Assembly: GCA_041228345.1 (NCBI GenBank) | Contig: CP166131.1 | Coordinates: forward strand, 1,295,001-1,359,000 | Source of the DNA: Alphaproteobacteria bacterium LSUCC0396 | GTDB lineage: Bacteria > Pseudomonadota > Alphaproteobacteria > Puniceispirillales > Puniceispirillaceae | Reading direction: 5' to 3' | Length of the DNA: 64,000 nt | In this document: piece by piece, positions 55,190 through 63,825 of the stretch | Position numbering within the stretch: the first letter of the stretch is position 1 | How the letters are laid out: each line of letters starts with the position of its first letter | Position numbers and translations under genes: made by a program | Notes under the pieces: generated by a model | Databases searched by the model: none | Seen by the model: the letters and a program-made list of their open reading frames with translations, nothing else | Told to the model about the DNA's origin: nothing

Positions 55190-56299
55190 TTAATCCTGAA
55201 TGAAATGCTTGGCCAGACGAAGACCCTGTGACTGATAGTTAGATCCCCCCGCGCCATAAAGCGTTTTCGGCACTGCAATCATCGGCTCATACACCAGCCG
55301 GCACACTGTTTGACCCTGTTCGATCAGAAACGGCACATCATGCGAGCGCACCTCCAAAACAGCGCGCGTTCCTTCTGCGCCCAGTTCGGCCATGCCAAAG
55401 CCGGGATCAAAAAAACCTGCATAATGCGCTCGAAACTCGCCAACTCTGGTATCATAGGCGCGCATTTCAGCGGCATGATCCTTTGGCACGGTGACAAATT
55501 CACGGCTTGCCAGAATGTAAAACTCATCCGGGTTCAGCACCAGCCCGCCCAATGTCAGATCCGACGGCGTCACCCGTTCCCAAAACGCATCAACCGGCTG
55601 GCTGGAAGCCGCATCAATATCAATCAGACCCGCATGTTTGCGCGCACGCCAGCCAATCATACCGCTTTTTTCATCAGGCTCCAGATTTACACTAAGCGCA
55701 ACACCATCGCGGATATCAGTTCGTTCAGCCCCATGCACCAGCCCGACGGTCGATTGCAGCGATTGCATCAAAAGGTCGGACGGGGCACTGGTTCCACGCC
55801 GCAGCCGCAATTGCGATAACCGCGATCCAGCCCGCACCAGAACCGAAAAGGTACGCGGCGAAATCTCGGCATAAAGCGCGCCAGTATAGCCATCAGCAAC
55901 GGACTCAAATTCAACCGCCCCATCAGTGATAAGCCGGGTGAAAATATCCAGCCTTCCGGTCGAGCTTTTTGGATTTGCCATCGCCGAAACACCTGCTGGA
56001 AGCCGCAGATTTTCCATTAGTTTCACAATATAGACACAGCCGCGTTCCAGCACTGCCCCATCGCTGAGGTCAATTTTATGCATACCAAATTTGGCCAGCT
56101 TATCCGCGACAGTCAGGTTTTTACCCGGTAAAAAGCTAGCCTGTACCCGCCATGCCTCGCGGCCGAGACGCAAATCAAGGCTGGCCGGCTGTAACTGGCC
56201 CGGCTCGATCGGTTGATCAGCCGCAATAACACCACCAGCAATTGCCTGTTCAAGGTGCTGGACGGACAAAATACCGTTTTCAAGATCGTCGGCTGGCAT
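55190..56299 (-). CDS. dcd: 2'-deoxycytidine 5'-triphosphate deaminase, two-domain alphaproteobacterial type
   Basis: About 369 residues, roughly double the size of ordinary dCTP deaminase. It has two dUTPase/DCD-like folds: the N-terminal (about 10-170, QLQPASLDLRLG, KSSTGRLDIFTRLITD, YAEISPRTFSVLVRAGSRL) and the C-terminal (about 200-365, VNLEPDEKSGMIGW, HYAGFFDPGFG, GQTVCRLVYEPM). The N-terminal PASLDLRLG and SRLSQLRLRRG motifs are those of the deaminase. This two-domain version is characteristic of alphaproteobacteria. It supplies dUMP for thymidylate synthesis through dUTP. The start MPADDLENGIL has AGGA 6 bases upstream; an ATG two codons earlier is possible. Confidence 0.88.
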   Translation of the reverse strand: MPADDLENGILSVQHLEQAIAGGVIAADQPIEPGQLQPASLDLRLGREAWRVQASFLPGKNLTVADKLAKFGMHKIDLSDGAVLERGCVYIVKLMENLRLPAGVSAMANPKSSTGRLDIFTRLITDGAVEFESVADGYTGALYAEISPRTFSVLVRAGSRLSQLRLRRGTSAPSDLLMQSLQSTVGLVHGAERTDIRDGVALSVNLEPDEKSGMIGWRARKHAGLIDIDAASSQPVDAFWERVTPSDLTLGGLVLNPDEFYILASREFVTVPKDHAAEMRAYDTRVGEFRAHYAGFFDPGFGMAELGAEGTRAVLEVRSHDVPFLIEQGQTVCRLVYEPMIAVPKTLYGAGGSNYQSQGLRLAKHFIQD

Positions 56300-56346
56300 G
56301 GTCATTCCTATCCTAAAATTCTGCTCGTAACGTCATTGGTCAAACG

Positions 56347-57249
56347 CTAACTTTTCAAACGATACCCCGAACGAAGGGCGTTGTAACATAAAATTGCCAA
56401 AACAACATTCACCGTAACAAGACAGTAGAATCCGGTCATAAGCGACCGGTCAGCAACCCCGATCATGCCATAGCGAAATCCGTCAATAGTGTAAAAGACC
56501 GGATTCAAGCTGGCAATCAGATCGAACGGCGCAGGCAAACGATCAACCGAATAAAAAGTGCCCGATAAAAAGGTCAGCGGTTGCACCACAAAATTGGTAA
56601 TCGCGGCTAGCTCGTCAAATTTATTGGCCCAGATTCCGGCAAGAATACCGGCAAATGACAGGGCAAATGCCCCCAAAGTCAAAAAGCCCAGCGCGATCAT
56701 CGGATGCGGCGGCCATGTCCCACCGCCAAGCATGACCAACACAACCGCGGTCACAACCCCAACGCAAAGCCCGCGTGTCATGCCCGCCGCCGCCAGCCCA
56801 AACAGCAATTCACCCGGGCCAAGGGGCGGCATCAGCAAATCAACAATATTGCCTTGCACCTTTGAGACAACAAGCGAGGATGAGGTATTGGCAAAGGCAT
56901 TTTGCAACACATTCATCATCACCAATCCGGGCACTAGGAACGTGACAAAATCAACGTCGCCGACAAAATTTGCGCGCTCGCCAAGCGCCACCGAAAAGAC
57001 CATCAGAAACAACACCGAGGTAATTACCGGCGCGGCCAATGTCTGCGTGGCGATTTTTAAAAACCGCTGCACCTCACGTTGATAGAGCATTGCAAGACCG
57101 ACCCAGTTAATCGGGCCAATATAGACCGGACGGCGTAATCTATGCACCGTGGCCGTATCCGGGGCCGGAGGTATGGCAGGCGCCTGATCGGCGATCGGTA
57201 CTGCAGTCTGAGAAGCTGATGATTTCGTCGTCGCGTCAAGATCGTTCAT
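56347..57249 (-). CDS. ABC-2 type transporter permease
   Basis: 300 residues from MNDLDATTKSSASQ; a longer frame adds 25 residues of uncertain value. The N-terminal tail is Pro/Ala-rich and cytoplasmic. Six membrane spans follow from about residue 75, with VITSVLFLMVFSVALGER, FVTFLVPGLVMMNVLQNA, GMTRGLCVGVVTAVVLV, FLTLGAFALSFAGILAG, NFVVQPLTFLSGTFYSV and YCLVTVNVVLAILCY. The last contains the conserved FLSGTFYSVDRLP region of drug- or polysaccharide-export permeases. The ATPase partner is not in the window, unless it lies elsewhere in the genome. Substrate unknown. Opposite orientation to recX. Confidence 0.88.
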   Translation of the reverse strand: MNDLDATTKSSASQTAVPIADQAPAIPPAPDTATVHRLRRPVYIGPINWVGLAMLYQREVQRFLKIATQTLAAPVITSVLFLMVFSVALGERANFVGDVDFVTFLVPGLVMMNVLQNAFANTSSSLVVSKVQGNIVDLLMPPLGPGELLFGLAAAGMTRGLCVGVVTAVVLVMLGGGTWPPHPMIALGFLTLGAFALSFAGILAGIWANKFDELAAITNFVVQPLTFLSGTFYSVDRLPAPFDLIASLNPVFYTIDGFRYGMIGVADRSLMTGFYCLVTVNVVLAILCYNALRSGYRLKS

Positions 57250-57427
57250 GCGGTCAAAATAGGCTGCAATTTGGTCAGGCGCAATGGGGCAAAGGACAGC
57301 TTTTGCCTTTCTTGTGAAAACCACTTAGTCTGAGATCTAGCGCGAACCGGGCACATTGCTGTTCTGACCAATCTTATGTCCAGTTTATGGCCCTAACGTG
57401 ACCATCAAAAAGCATCGTTTCAACATC

Positions 57428-58012
57428 ATGGCAAAAGCACCTATCGAAACAAGATTGATGAATAAGGCGGTTGATTATCTTGGCCGCTATGCCAGCTCGC
57501 AGCAACGTCTAAGCGAGGTACTTGGCCGCTTTGCCACGCGTAAATTAGACCAGCATGACCCTGATGAAATTGCCGCAGCCATTGCGGCAACGGTCACCCG
57601 CTGTCAGGCGCTTGGCTATGTTGATGATGATGCCTTTGCCCAGTCACAAGCCCGCAGCCACCGCCGCCAAGGCCGCTCGCAACTTGCCATTCGTCAACGA
57701 CTACGCCAGCACCGGCTGGATGATGCGGTCATTGATACAGCGCTGGATGTTGCCGATCAGGCGAGCGCAAATGGCGAGCTTTTGGCGGCCTGCCGATTTG
57801 CCCAGCGTCGACGTCTTGGCCCGTTTGATCGCCGGCGCCCTGACGAGGATGACCGCAACGCCATCATGCAGCGGCAACAGCGTCAGCTTGGCGCCATGGC
57901 ACGTGCCGGATTTTCTATGGCAATCAGCCGCAAGGTAATTTTGCTGGCAGATCCAGACAGTGCCGAGGCCTTTATCGATCAATTGGAACATGGCGAAGAC
58001 CCCACGCTTTAG
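57428..58012 (+). CDS. recX: Regulatory protein RecX
   Basis: 194 residues from the ATG MAKAPIETRLMNK; a GTG ten codons earlier is also possible, neither with a strong ribosome site. The helix-rich three-repeat structure of RecX is visible: RLMNKAVDYLGRYASSQQRL, QALGYVDDDAFAQSQARSH, RQGRSQLAIRQRLRQHRLDD and ARAGFSMAISRKVI. RecX limits RecA filament growth. recA is not in the window, unlike in many genomes. The stop codon lies inside the first unit of a 22-bp tandem duplication. Confidence 0.86.
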   Translation: MAKAPIETRLMNKAVDYLGRYASSQQRLSEVLGRFATRKLDQHDPDEIAAAIAATVTRCQALGYVDDDAFAQSQARSHRRQGRSQLAIRQRLRQHRLDDAVIDTALDVADQASANGELLAACRFAQRRRLGPFDRRRPDEDDRNAIMQRQQRQLGAMARAGFSMAISRKVILLADPDSAEAFIDQLEHGEDPTL

Positions 58013-58044
58013 GCGAAATGATCCCACGCTGTAGGCGAAATGAT
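58001..58044. repeat. 2 x 22 bp tandem repeat spanning the recX stop codon
   Basis: Unit 1 (58001-58022) begins CCCACGCTTTAGGCGAAATG and unit 2 (58023-58044) begins CCCACGCTGTAGGCGAAATG; both end AT, so 21 of 22 bases are identical. The copy contains the recX stop codon TAG (58010-58012). Confidence 0.93.
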
Positions 58045-58231
58045 CATTGTCGTCAGACCGGATGAAACAGGCCAAGCCTTGCCGATTACCACAAGCTGCG
58101 ATAATAATTTTGCAGGAGAGGGAATTAACTGACAGGCGAATTGCCGATGATTAACGCCAGCACATATGACCCGCAACCAAAAAAGGCCAGCAAAAGTGGC
58201 CGGCAGAAACCCGTTGAAGGAGTATCTTTTC

Positions 58232-60181
58232 ATGGACCATGACACGATCTTTGAGCCAAGCGCAGATCTGGCTAAATCAGCTCATATAGATGCCAATGGC
58301 TATGCCGCCCTTTATGCAGAATCGATTGCCAACCCTGATAAGTTCTGGGCCAAACAGGGCAAACGTATCAACTGGATCAAGCCCTATAGTCAGATCAGCG
58401 ACGTGTCCTATGACGCCAAAGATTTACACATCAAATGGTATGCAGATGGCACATTGAATGCTGCGGCCAACTGTCTTGACCGGCATCTTGCAACACGCGG
58501 TGAGCAAACCGCGATTATCTGGGAAGGTGATGAGCCTGACCAGCATCGCCATATCAGCTATCGTGAATTGCATGAAGACGTGTGCAAATTCGCCAATGTG
58601 CTAAAGGCGAATGGCGCCAAAAAAGGCGACCGGATTACCATCTATATGCCGATGATCCCCGAAGCCACAGTGGCGATGCTGGCATGTGTGCGAATAGGGG
58701 CGGTTCATTCGGTCGTGTTCGGCGGTTTTTCACCGGATGCGCTGGCCGGACGCATTCAAGATTGCGATTCGACCATGGTCATCACCGCCGATGAAGGCGT
58801 GCGAGGTGGCCGGCCAATTCCGCTAAAGGCGAATACCGATGCGGCGCTCGCCAACTGCCCCGATTGCACAACAACAATCGTGGTCAAACGCACGGGCGGC
58901 GCGATCGATTGGGTTGAGGGGCGCGATGTCTGGTATCACGAGGCCATGGAAACGGCCTCGGCCGACTGCCCGCCAACCGAAATGAACGCCGAAGATCCAA
59001 TGTTCATTCTCTACACCTCGGGATCAACCGGCAAGCCGAAGGGGGTGCTTCATACAACTGGCGGCTATATGGTTTATGCGTCGATGACGCATCAATATGT
59101 ATTTGATTACCATGATGGCGATATTTATTGGTGCACGGCCGATGTGGGCTGGGTCACCGGTCACAGCTATATCGTCTATGGGCCGCTGGCAAATGGTGCG
59201 ATAACGCTGATGTTTGAGGGTGTACCAACCTATCCTGACAGTTCGCGTTTCTGGCGCGTTGTCGAAAAACATAAGGTGAATATTTTTTACACGGCACCTA
59301 CCGCCATCCGTGCCTTGATGCGCGAGGGTAATGATCCTGTTACGGCCTGTGACCGCTCATCGCTGCGACTCCTTGGGTCAGTTGGCGAGCCGATCAATCC
59401 AGAAGCATGGATGTGGTATCATGATGTTGTTGGCGACAAGCGCTGCCCGATTGTTGATACATGGTGGCAAACCGAAACTGGCGGGATTCTGATTACCCCA
59501 TTACCCGGCGCGACGGCCACGAAACCCGGATCGGCGACCAAGCCGTTTTTCGGCATTCAACCGGTGCTGGTTGATGGTGATAATAAAATTTTGGATGGCG
59601 CGAGTGACGGCAATTTATGCATTGCACATTCATGGCCTGGCCAGATGCGGACGGTTTATGGCGATCATCAACGTTTCATCGAAACCTATTTCACCACCTT
59701 TCCCGGTCGTTATTTCACCGGTGATGGGGCGCGCCGTGATGCGGATGGTTATTTCTGGATTACCGGCCGCGTTGATGATGTGTTGAATGTATCAGGACAC
59801 CGGATGGGCACGGCCGAGGTTGAATCCGCATTAGTGGCTCATCCAAAAGTTGCCGAAGCCGCTGTTGTTGGCTATCCGCATGATATTAAAGGGCAGGGCA
59901 TTTACGCCTATGTCACGCTTGTCGCAGGTGCAATTGCGGACGACGCGTTGGCGGCCGAACTGCGACAATGGACACGCAAAGAAATCGGCCCCATAGCGAC
60001 ACCTGATTTACTGCAATGGGCACCACAATTGCCAAAGACCAGATCAGGCAAAATCATGCGGCGGATTCTGCGCAAGATTGCCGCAAATGAATATGACCAG
60101 CTTGGCGACACATCTACCTTGACTGATCCGGCAGTGGTCGATGATCTTGTTGAAAACCGGCAGAATCGCGACAAGGGATAG
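58232..60181 (+). CDS. acs: Acetyl-CoA synthetase (AMP-forming)
   Basis: Activates acetate to acetyl-CoA through acetyl-AMP. 649 residues from [15 protein letters not shown], whose ATG has GGAG 10 bases upstream. The adenylate-forming signature is [20 protein letters not shown]; later motifs are [10 protein letters not shown] and [20 protein letters not shown]; the C-terminal hinge and lysine [11 protein letters not shown] near residue 611 is the usual acetylation site controlling the enzyme. Length is standard. It follows recX and a 22-bp duplication, with its own leader. Confidence 0.97.
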   Translation: MDHDTIFEPSADLAKSAHIDANGYAALYAESIANPDKFWAKQGKRINWIKPYSQISDVSYDAKDLHIKWYADGTLNAAANCLDRHLATRGEQTAIIWEGDEPDQHRHISYRELHEDVCKFANVLKANGAKKGDRITIYMPMIPEATVAMLACVRIGAVHSVVFGGFSPDALAGRIQDCDSTMVITADEGVRGGRPIPLKANTDAALANCPDCTTTIVVKRTGGAIDWVEGRDVWYHEAMETASADCPPTEMNAEDPMFILYTSGSTGKPKGVLHTTGGYMVYASMTHQYVFDYHDGDIYWCTADVGWVTGHSYIVYGPLANGAITLMFEGVPTYPDSSRFWRVVEKHKVNIFYTAPTAIRALMREGNDPVTACDRSSLRLLGSVGEPINPEAWMWYHDVVGDKRCPIVDTWWQTETGGILITPLPGATATKPGSATKPFFGIQPVLVDGDNKILDGASDGNLCIAHSWPGQMRTVYGDHQRFIETYFTTFPGRYFTGDGARRDADGYFWITGRVDDVLNVSGHRMGTAEVESALVAHPKVAEAAVVGYPHDIKGQGIYAYVTLVAGAIADDALAAELRQWTRKEIGPIATPDLLQWAPQLPKTRSGKIMRRILRKIAANEYDQLGDTSTLTDPAVVDDLVENRQNRDKG

Positions 60182-60208
60182 CAAAACCACGGCGCCTCAC
60201 AACGCCAA

Positions 60209-60246
60209 TGAGATACTGCTAGACCCGTGAGATAATACTAGACCGG
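60209..60246. repeat. 2 x 19 bp tandem repeat after acs
   Basis: TGAGATACTGCTAGACCCG (60209-60227) and TGAGATAATACTAGACCGG (60228-60246), 16 of 19 identical. Located 28 bases after the acs stop, upstream of a weak GGCGTC...GACGCC hairpin. Confidence 0.8.
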
Positions 60247-60347
60247 CGTCAGCATCGACCCGGCGACGCCAGCCATTTTACTGGTTTGCAATCATACAAG
60301 CTTTACTGAAAACTGACAGAATGCAGTTTTGCGTAACCTAGCCAGCA

Positions 60348-60959
60348 CTAGCTAATGCCAAGCTCGATAGCGCGGCAAACCGCATGGGTGCGGTTCTTTG
60401 CGCCTAATTTTGACCGTAGACTTTTTAAGTGATGCTTAATCGTGACCTCACTTAAGTTGAGCGAGCGCGCGATTTCCTTATTCGAGCTTCTCGCGAGGAG
60501 CCCCGAGAGAACATCATGCTCACGGCCAGTCAGATAGCGTTTCCCGGCCAATACATCCTCATCCGCCAGAATATCAACTGGAACAAAAGTTTCACCATTC
60601 GCGATGAGTTTGATTGCGCTCAGGGTTGCTGCGGCACTCATCGAATAGGTTAGATATCCCGACGCCCCTGCCATAAGCAGATCACGGATCGATCGCCGAT
60701 TTGCTGCTGGCCCGATCAGGGCAATCGGCATCGGATAGACAAGGCTTTGGCGAACCTCTTTTAAACTATTCACCCCATCCATATCTGGCATTTTCAAGTC
60801 AAGCCCGATCACATCAAGATGCATGTTATCTCTGGCAATCTCGAGACAATCCTTCACAGTGCTAACCGTGATTACCTACAAAAATTCCTGTCCAGACACC
60901 ATGTGATTTTGCATAAAATCACGACAAAGACTGTTTCCATATCCAATTAATATATTCAT
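60348..60959 (-). pseudogene. LuxR-type response regulator interrupted by an in-frame TAG
   Basis: An ATG at 60959 has GGAG about 6 bases upstream and opens with MNILIGYGNSLCRDFMQNHM, matching the start of NarL/FixJ-type receivers (ILI-x-D-D in active members). Codon 28 is TAG (60878-60876). The same frame then continues without further stop to a complete protein of 203 codons. The phosphoacceptor would be D54 (VIGLDLKMPDMDG), the expected position, and the output domain is a LuxR helix-turn-helix (about 140-200, YLTGREHDVLSGLLARSSNK and SEVTIKHHLKSLRSKLG). The acidic pair of active receivers is replaced by Y7 and G8 (IGYGNS), so phosphorylation was probably already weak. A GTG at 60857 could re-start translation to give a shorter DNA-binding protein. 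Confidence 0.78.
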
Positions 60960-61198
60960 GTAACACTCCATCATACGAAACAAAGAGCAAAGTAGGTCTT
61001 ACTTTCTTGTGAGTGTATTGTTACTCAAACTAGTAATTGCAAAAAGCTGATGAACGGCTGTCACTTGTTTGGATTTTCAACCAAAAATTTAAATCTCTGG
61101 CCTCATTCGTCGTTTCATTCACCGTTTCAAGAGATGCGCCAGCATCGCGAACCTACGGCCTTCCAGCTTGTGGGACATAAGGTCTTTTGAATATGGTG

Positions 61199-62617
61199 CT
61201 AGAATTGATACCGAAGATAGACTGTGTAATTGGTCCTATGGCGACGGGCGAATTGATCTTGCGAGCGAATCCGAACAGGATCAAGTTCGATGCCGCCGGT
61301 CAAATTGCCAATCAGCCTTTCGACACGCATATTCATTCGGGTTGTTGCGGTTTCATGCGGCGCAGCAAGGTATAATTGTGCTGTTAAAAACTGTCGCTTC
61401 TCGTGCTGATACGATATAATTGTGTTCCACCGCGATAAGGGCGACCATTGCAATTCGACCTTGACCGCCCGGCCAACTGACGCCAATAACCGGCGCCGCG
61501 GAAACAAACGGCTGCGCTGCTCAAGATAGGTACCAATATGCCATTCAATGCTGTTTTCCGCACGGCCAGAGACACCACTAGTAATGATCAATAGCTGATT
61601 GTTTGCCTGACGCGACCAGTGCCGCTCAAGTGCTAGGCCATGCCGGTAGGAAATATTCCATTTACGCAATTGATAGAGCGTAATGACGTCAAAACCTGCC
61701 CACGATAAATCCAGATCCTCACCCTCCACACCGCGCAATTGCGATGATGAGCCAAGCCGCAATGATATGGCCTTTGATTGCAGTTCAGTCTGATGCCAGC
61801 CAAACAGATAGCGAAGCCCAAACCCATCGCTGCCAATTGTTGATTTACTGGTTACGGTTTTCGCGATCCGCAACGCAATATGGCAAAATTTTCGGTGATC
61901 ATTTGGCAGGGTCAGGGAAAATGATGTGGTGAACTGGCCCTGATATCCAGATGATGTATCCACTTTATGATGTATCTGGCGAAGGCCATCACAGAGCTGG
62001 GAATAGCGCGCGCAAAACTGATCAATCTGCGAGCCTGATGCCGCCGCTACATAGATCTGTTGTGGTGCGTCGATCAGTGATTTCCGTCGACTGAGGCTGA
62101 TGTCCGCCATCGCAGTTACCAGCCAGATATCACCACAAGCATTTTCAATATACCGCAATGCTGGCCAATGCCGGCTTGACCGATAGCGTTTGCGCATTTG
62201 CCGAAAGAACGGCTTGGCTAATACGCATTGCCGAAACCGTTGAAACAAACTGGCAATCTGGAAATGTAAACGGCGTGCTTTGGGGTAGCGTTGCAACGCC
62301 TCGTTGGCCAGTTTGACCGCATCGCCCGCACGCGCCAGACCAAGCAATAAGCCGATCGCATGCCGATAAGATTTCAATCTATGCCGAGACGCCGCTAATG
62401 CATGGCGGGGCGATGTCTGTTCCGGGCCATTCACCTTTGCCTGAGCTTTTGGCCGCGTTAAGCCTGTTGGTGGGTGCGGATCAATAACGCCTGCAGGACT
62501 CTGATCAAATATCTGGGTAATCGGGGATTGCTGGTCTGCCTCGGCCAGACTGTTTGAAAAGAGCAGCAACAGTGCAACCAGACCAATTATGAACAAAGAA
62601 GTTTCCAGCACCACCAA
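61199..62617 (-). CDS. Outer-membrane protein with TPR-like N-terminus and beta-barrel, Slam-like
   Basis: 472 residues starting with TTG; a GGTGA lies about 10 bases upstream. The N-terminus (TSLFIIGLVALLLLFSNSLA) is a signal peptide. Residues about 75-150 are helical with TPR spacing (HRLKSYRHAIGLLLGLARAG, ALQRYPKARRLHFQIASLFQ). From about 165 to the end the sequence alternates in strand pattern and ends in YLRYQF, a C-terminal phenylalanine typical of outer-membrane barrels. This helical domain plus barrel of about 300 residues matches the Slam (surface lipoprotein assembly modulator, DUF560) layout. No candidate client lipoprotein is encoded next to it. Family assignment is by architecture, so moderate. 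Confidence 0.55.
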   Translation of the reverse strand: MVVLETSLFIIGLVALLLLFSNSLAEADQQSPITQIFDQSPAGVIDPHPPTGLTRPKAQAKVNGPEQTSPRHALAASRHRLKSYRHAIGLLLGLARAGDAVKLANEALQRYPKARRLHFQIASLFQRFRQCVLAKPFFRQMRKRYRSSRHWPALRYIENACGDIWLVTAMADISLSRRKSLIDAPQQIYVAAASGSQIDQFCARYSQLCDGLRQIHHKVDTSSGYQGQFTTSFSLTLPNDHRKFCHIALRIAKTVTSKSTIGSDGFGLRYLFGWHQTELQSKAISLRLGSSSQLRGVEGEDLDLSWAGFDVITLYQLRKWNISYRHGLALERHWSRQANNQLLIITSGVSGRAENSIEWHIGTYLEQRSRLFPRRRLLASVGRAVKVELQWSPLSRWNTIISYQHEKRQFLTAQLYLAAPHETATTRMNMRVERLIGNLTGGIELDPVRIRSQDQFARRHRTNYTVYLRYQF

Positions 62618-62839
62618 TGCGATGATTTCACCAGATTAATTCTGTTGGCTTTGTCAGCCCAGTACCCCAAGACAATCTCCAAATGCAGGTTTCTGCGATA
62701 GATGCCAACAAAAGAGTTAAAGAGATGACTTCCGAACGGCATCAAATGCTATGTTCGGTTAATCCGAAAGATCAACTAACGGGGGCACCGCCAACAGACG
62801 TGCCAACCCGATTAGAAACATAACGTCCTATTGAAAACA

Positions 62840-63541
62840 TCATTCGAGAATTGATTTCAGCTTTTCGGTGATAAACGCGATCGGCTCATTATGCACAATC
62901 GTGCCTTTGAAACTGCCATCATCGCGATATAGAAATACCGCAGCACTGTGATCATAGAGATAATCACCATCGCCCTGATCGGTTTTCTGCGCAAAGACGC
63001 CAAATTGTTTCAGCGCCGAGCGTACCTTTTCCGGTGATCCGGTCAGGCCGGTAACCTCTGCCTCGAATAGGCTAAGATATTGTTTCAACTGATCTGGCGT
63101 ATCGCGTTCCGGGTCAACCGTGACAAACAGGATTTGCAACCGGCTGCTGTCGATACCAGCGGCGCCAAGGTTATCGCGCGCCGCCGCTAGAGTGGTTAAG
63201 GTGGTCGGGCAGACATCCGGGCAATAGGTAAAGCCGAAAAACAGCGCCACAGGCCGGCCGGCAAAATCACCAGCAGAGCGCGCCGCACCGTTTTGATCAC
63301 GCAGTTCAAGCTGGTTATCCTGAAAATTCGGAATGCCCATTGTCGTCTTTTTGGCAAAATGATCGGATGTAAAAAAGACACCTGCCGCCACGCCAGCAAA
63401 CAGCAGCACCGCGATGATTATTTGCCAGAATTTCCCAAATGACCGGCGCGCCTCATGGTCGGCGGCCGGCACCTGATTTGCGGGTTCCCGAACTTTGGGT
63501 GATTTTGAACGCGCCTGTTTCATGCCCCAGATGTAGGCCAT
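62840..63541 (-). CDS. SCO1/SenC family copper chaperone
   Basis: 233 residues, membrane-anchored thioredoxin-like protein that delivers copper to the CuA site of cytochrome oxidase. N-terminal cytoplasmic tail of about 37 residues, one span at 38-57 (FWQIIIAVLLFAGVAAGVFF), then the periplasmic domain. Copper ligands are C107 and C111 (FTYCPDVCPTTL) and H198 (DYLYDHSAAVFL). VTVDPERDTPDQLKQYLSLF is the conserved thioredoxin-fold segment. The first ATG is used; another six codons later is possible. Fits with the heme A synthase gene elsewhere in the window. Confidence 0.94.
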   Translation of the reverse strand: MAYIWGMKQARSKSPKVREPANQVPAADHEARRSFGKFWQIIIAVLLFAGVAAGVFFTSDHFAKKTTMGIPNFQDNQLELRDQNGAARSAGDFAGRPVALFFGFTYCPDVCPTTLTTLAAARDNLGAAGIDSSRLQILFVTVDPERDTPDQLKQYLSLFEAEVTGLTGSPEKVRSALKQFGVFAQKTDQGDGDYLYDHSAAVFLYRDDGSFKGTIVHNEPIAFITEKLKSILE

Positions 63542-63610
63542 TCAAACACAGCTTTCAAGGTCGCTTCTAGTGCCGTGTGATCACATTTCCGGCACGCAGT
63601 TAAATACGGG

Positions 63611-63646
63611 TAAATATTGGCGTTGGGGTAAATGCGGGCGTTGGGG
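63611..63646. repeat. 2 x 18 bp tandem repeat upstream of the SCO1 gene
   Basis: TAAATATTGGCGTTGGGG (63611-63628) and TAAATGCGGGCGTTGGGG (63629-63646), preceded by a partial unit TAAATACGGG (63601-63610). It lies in the divergent region between the SCO1 gene and yggT. Confidence 0.85.
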
Positions 63647-63690
63647 CGCCTTTTTTTGCGCCCATTAAGTGAGCCATTTAGATGAGCCAA

Positions 63691-63709
63691 TCAGTGAAGA
63701 ACTCACTGA
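63691..63709. repeat. Inverted repeat upstream of yggT
   Basis: TCAGTGA-AGAAC-TCACTGA, a perfect 7-bp palindrome with a 5-base centre. Its place about 25 bases before a possible -35 of yggT suggests an operator, but no regulator is known. Confidence 0.5.
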
Positions 63710-63733
63710 ATGAAAGGCCCAATGAATGAATGA

Positions 63734-63763
63734 TTGTCTTTGCCAATCGGTTTTGATTATAGT
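63734..63763 (+). promoter_or_regulatory. Candidate promoter of yggT
   Basis: TTGTCT (63734-63739) and TATAGT (63758-63763) with an 18-base spacer, about 60 bases before the yggT start codon. Confidence 0.4.
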
Positions 63764-63825
63764 GCGGGGCCGGTGGACAGCCCGCTGTCCGAAACACCAA
63801 GAGAAACCCAAATGAGCCAATAGCC

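Noticed and set aside
63640-63665. Hairpin GGGCGC-CTTTTTTT-GCGCCC as a terminator before yggT
   Set aside because: The T run is in the loop, not after the stem, so it does not have the form of an intrinsic terminator.
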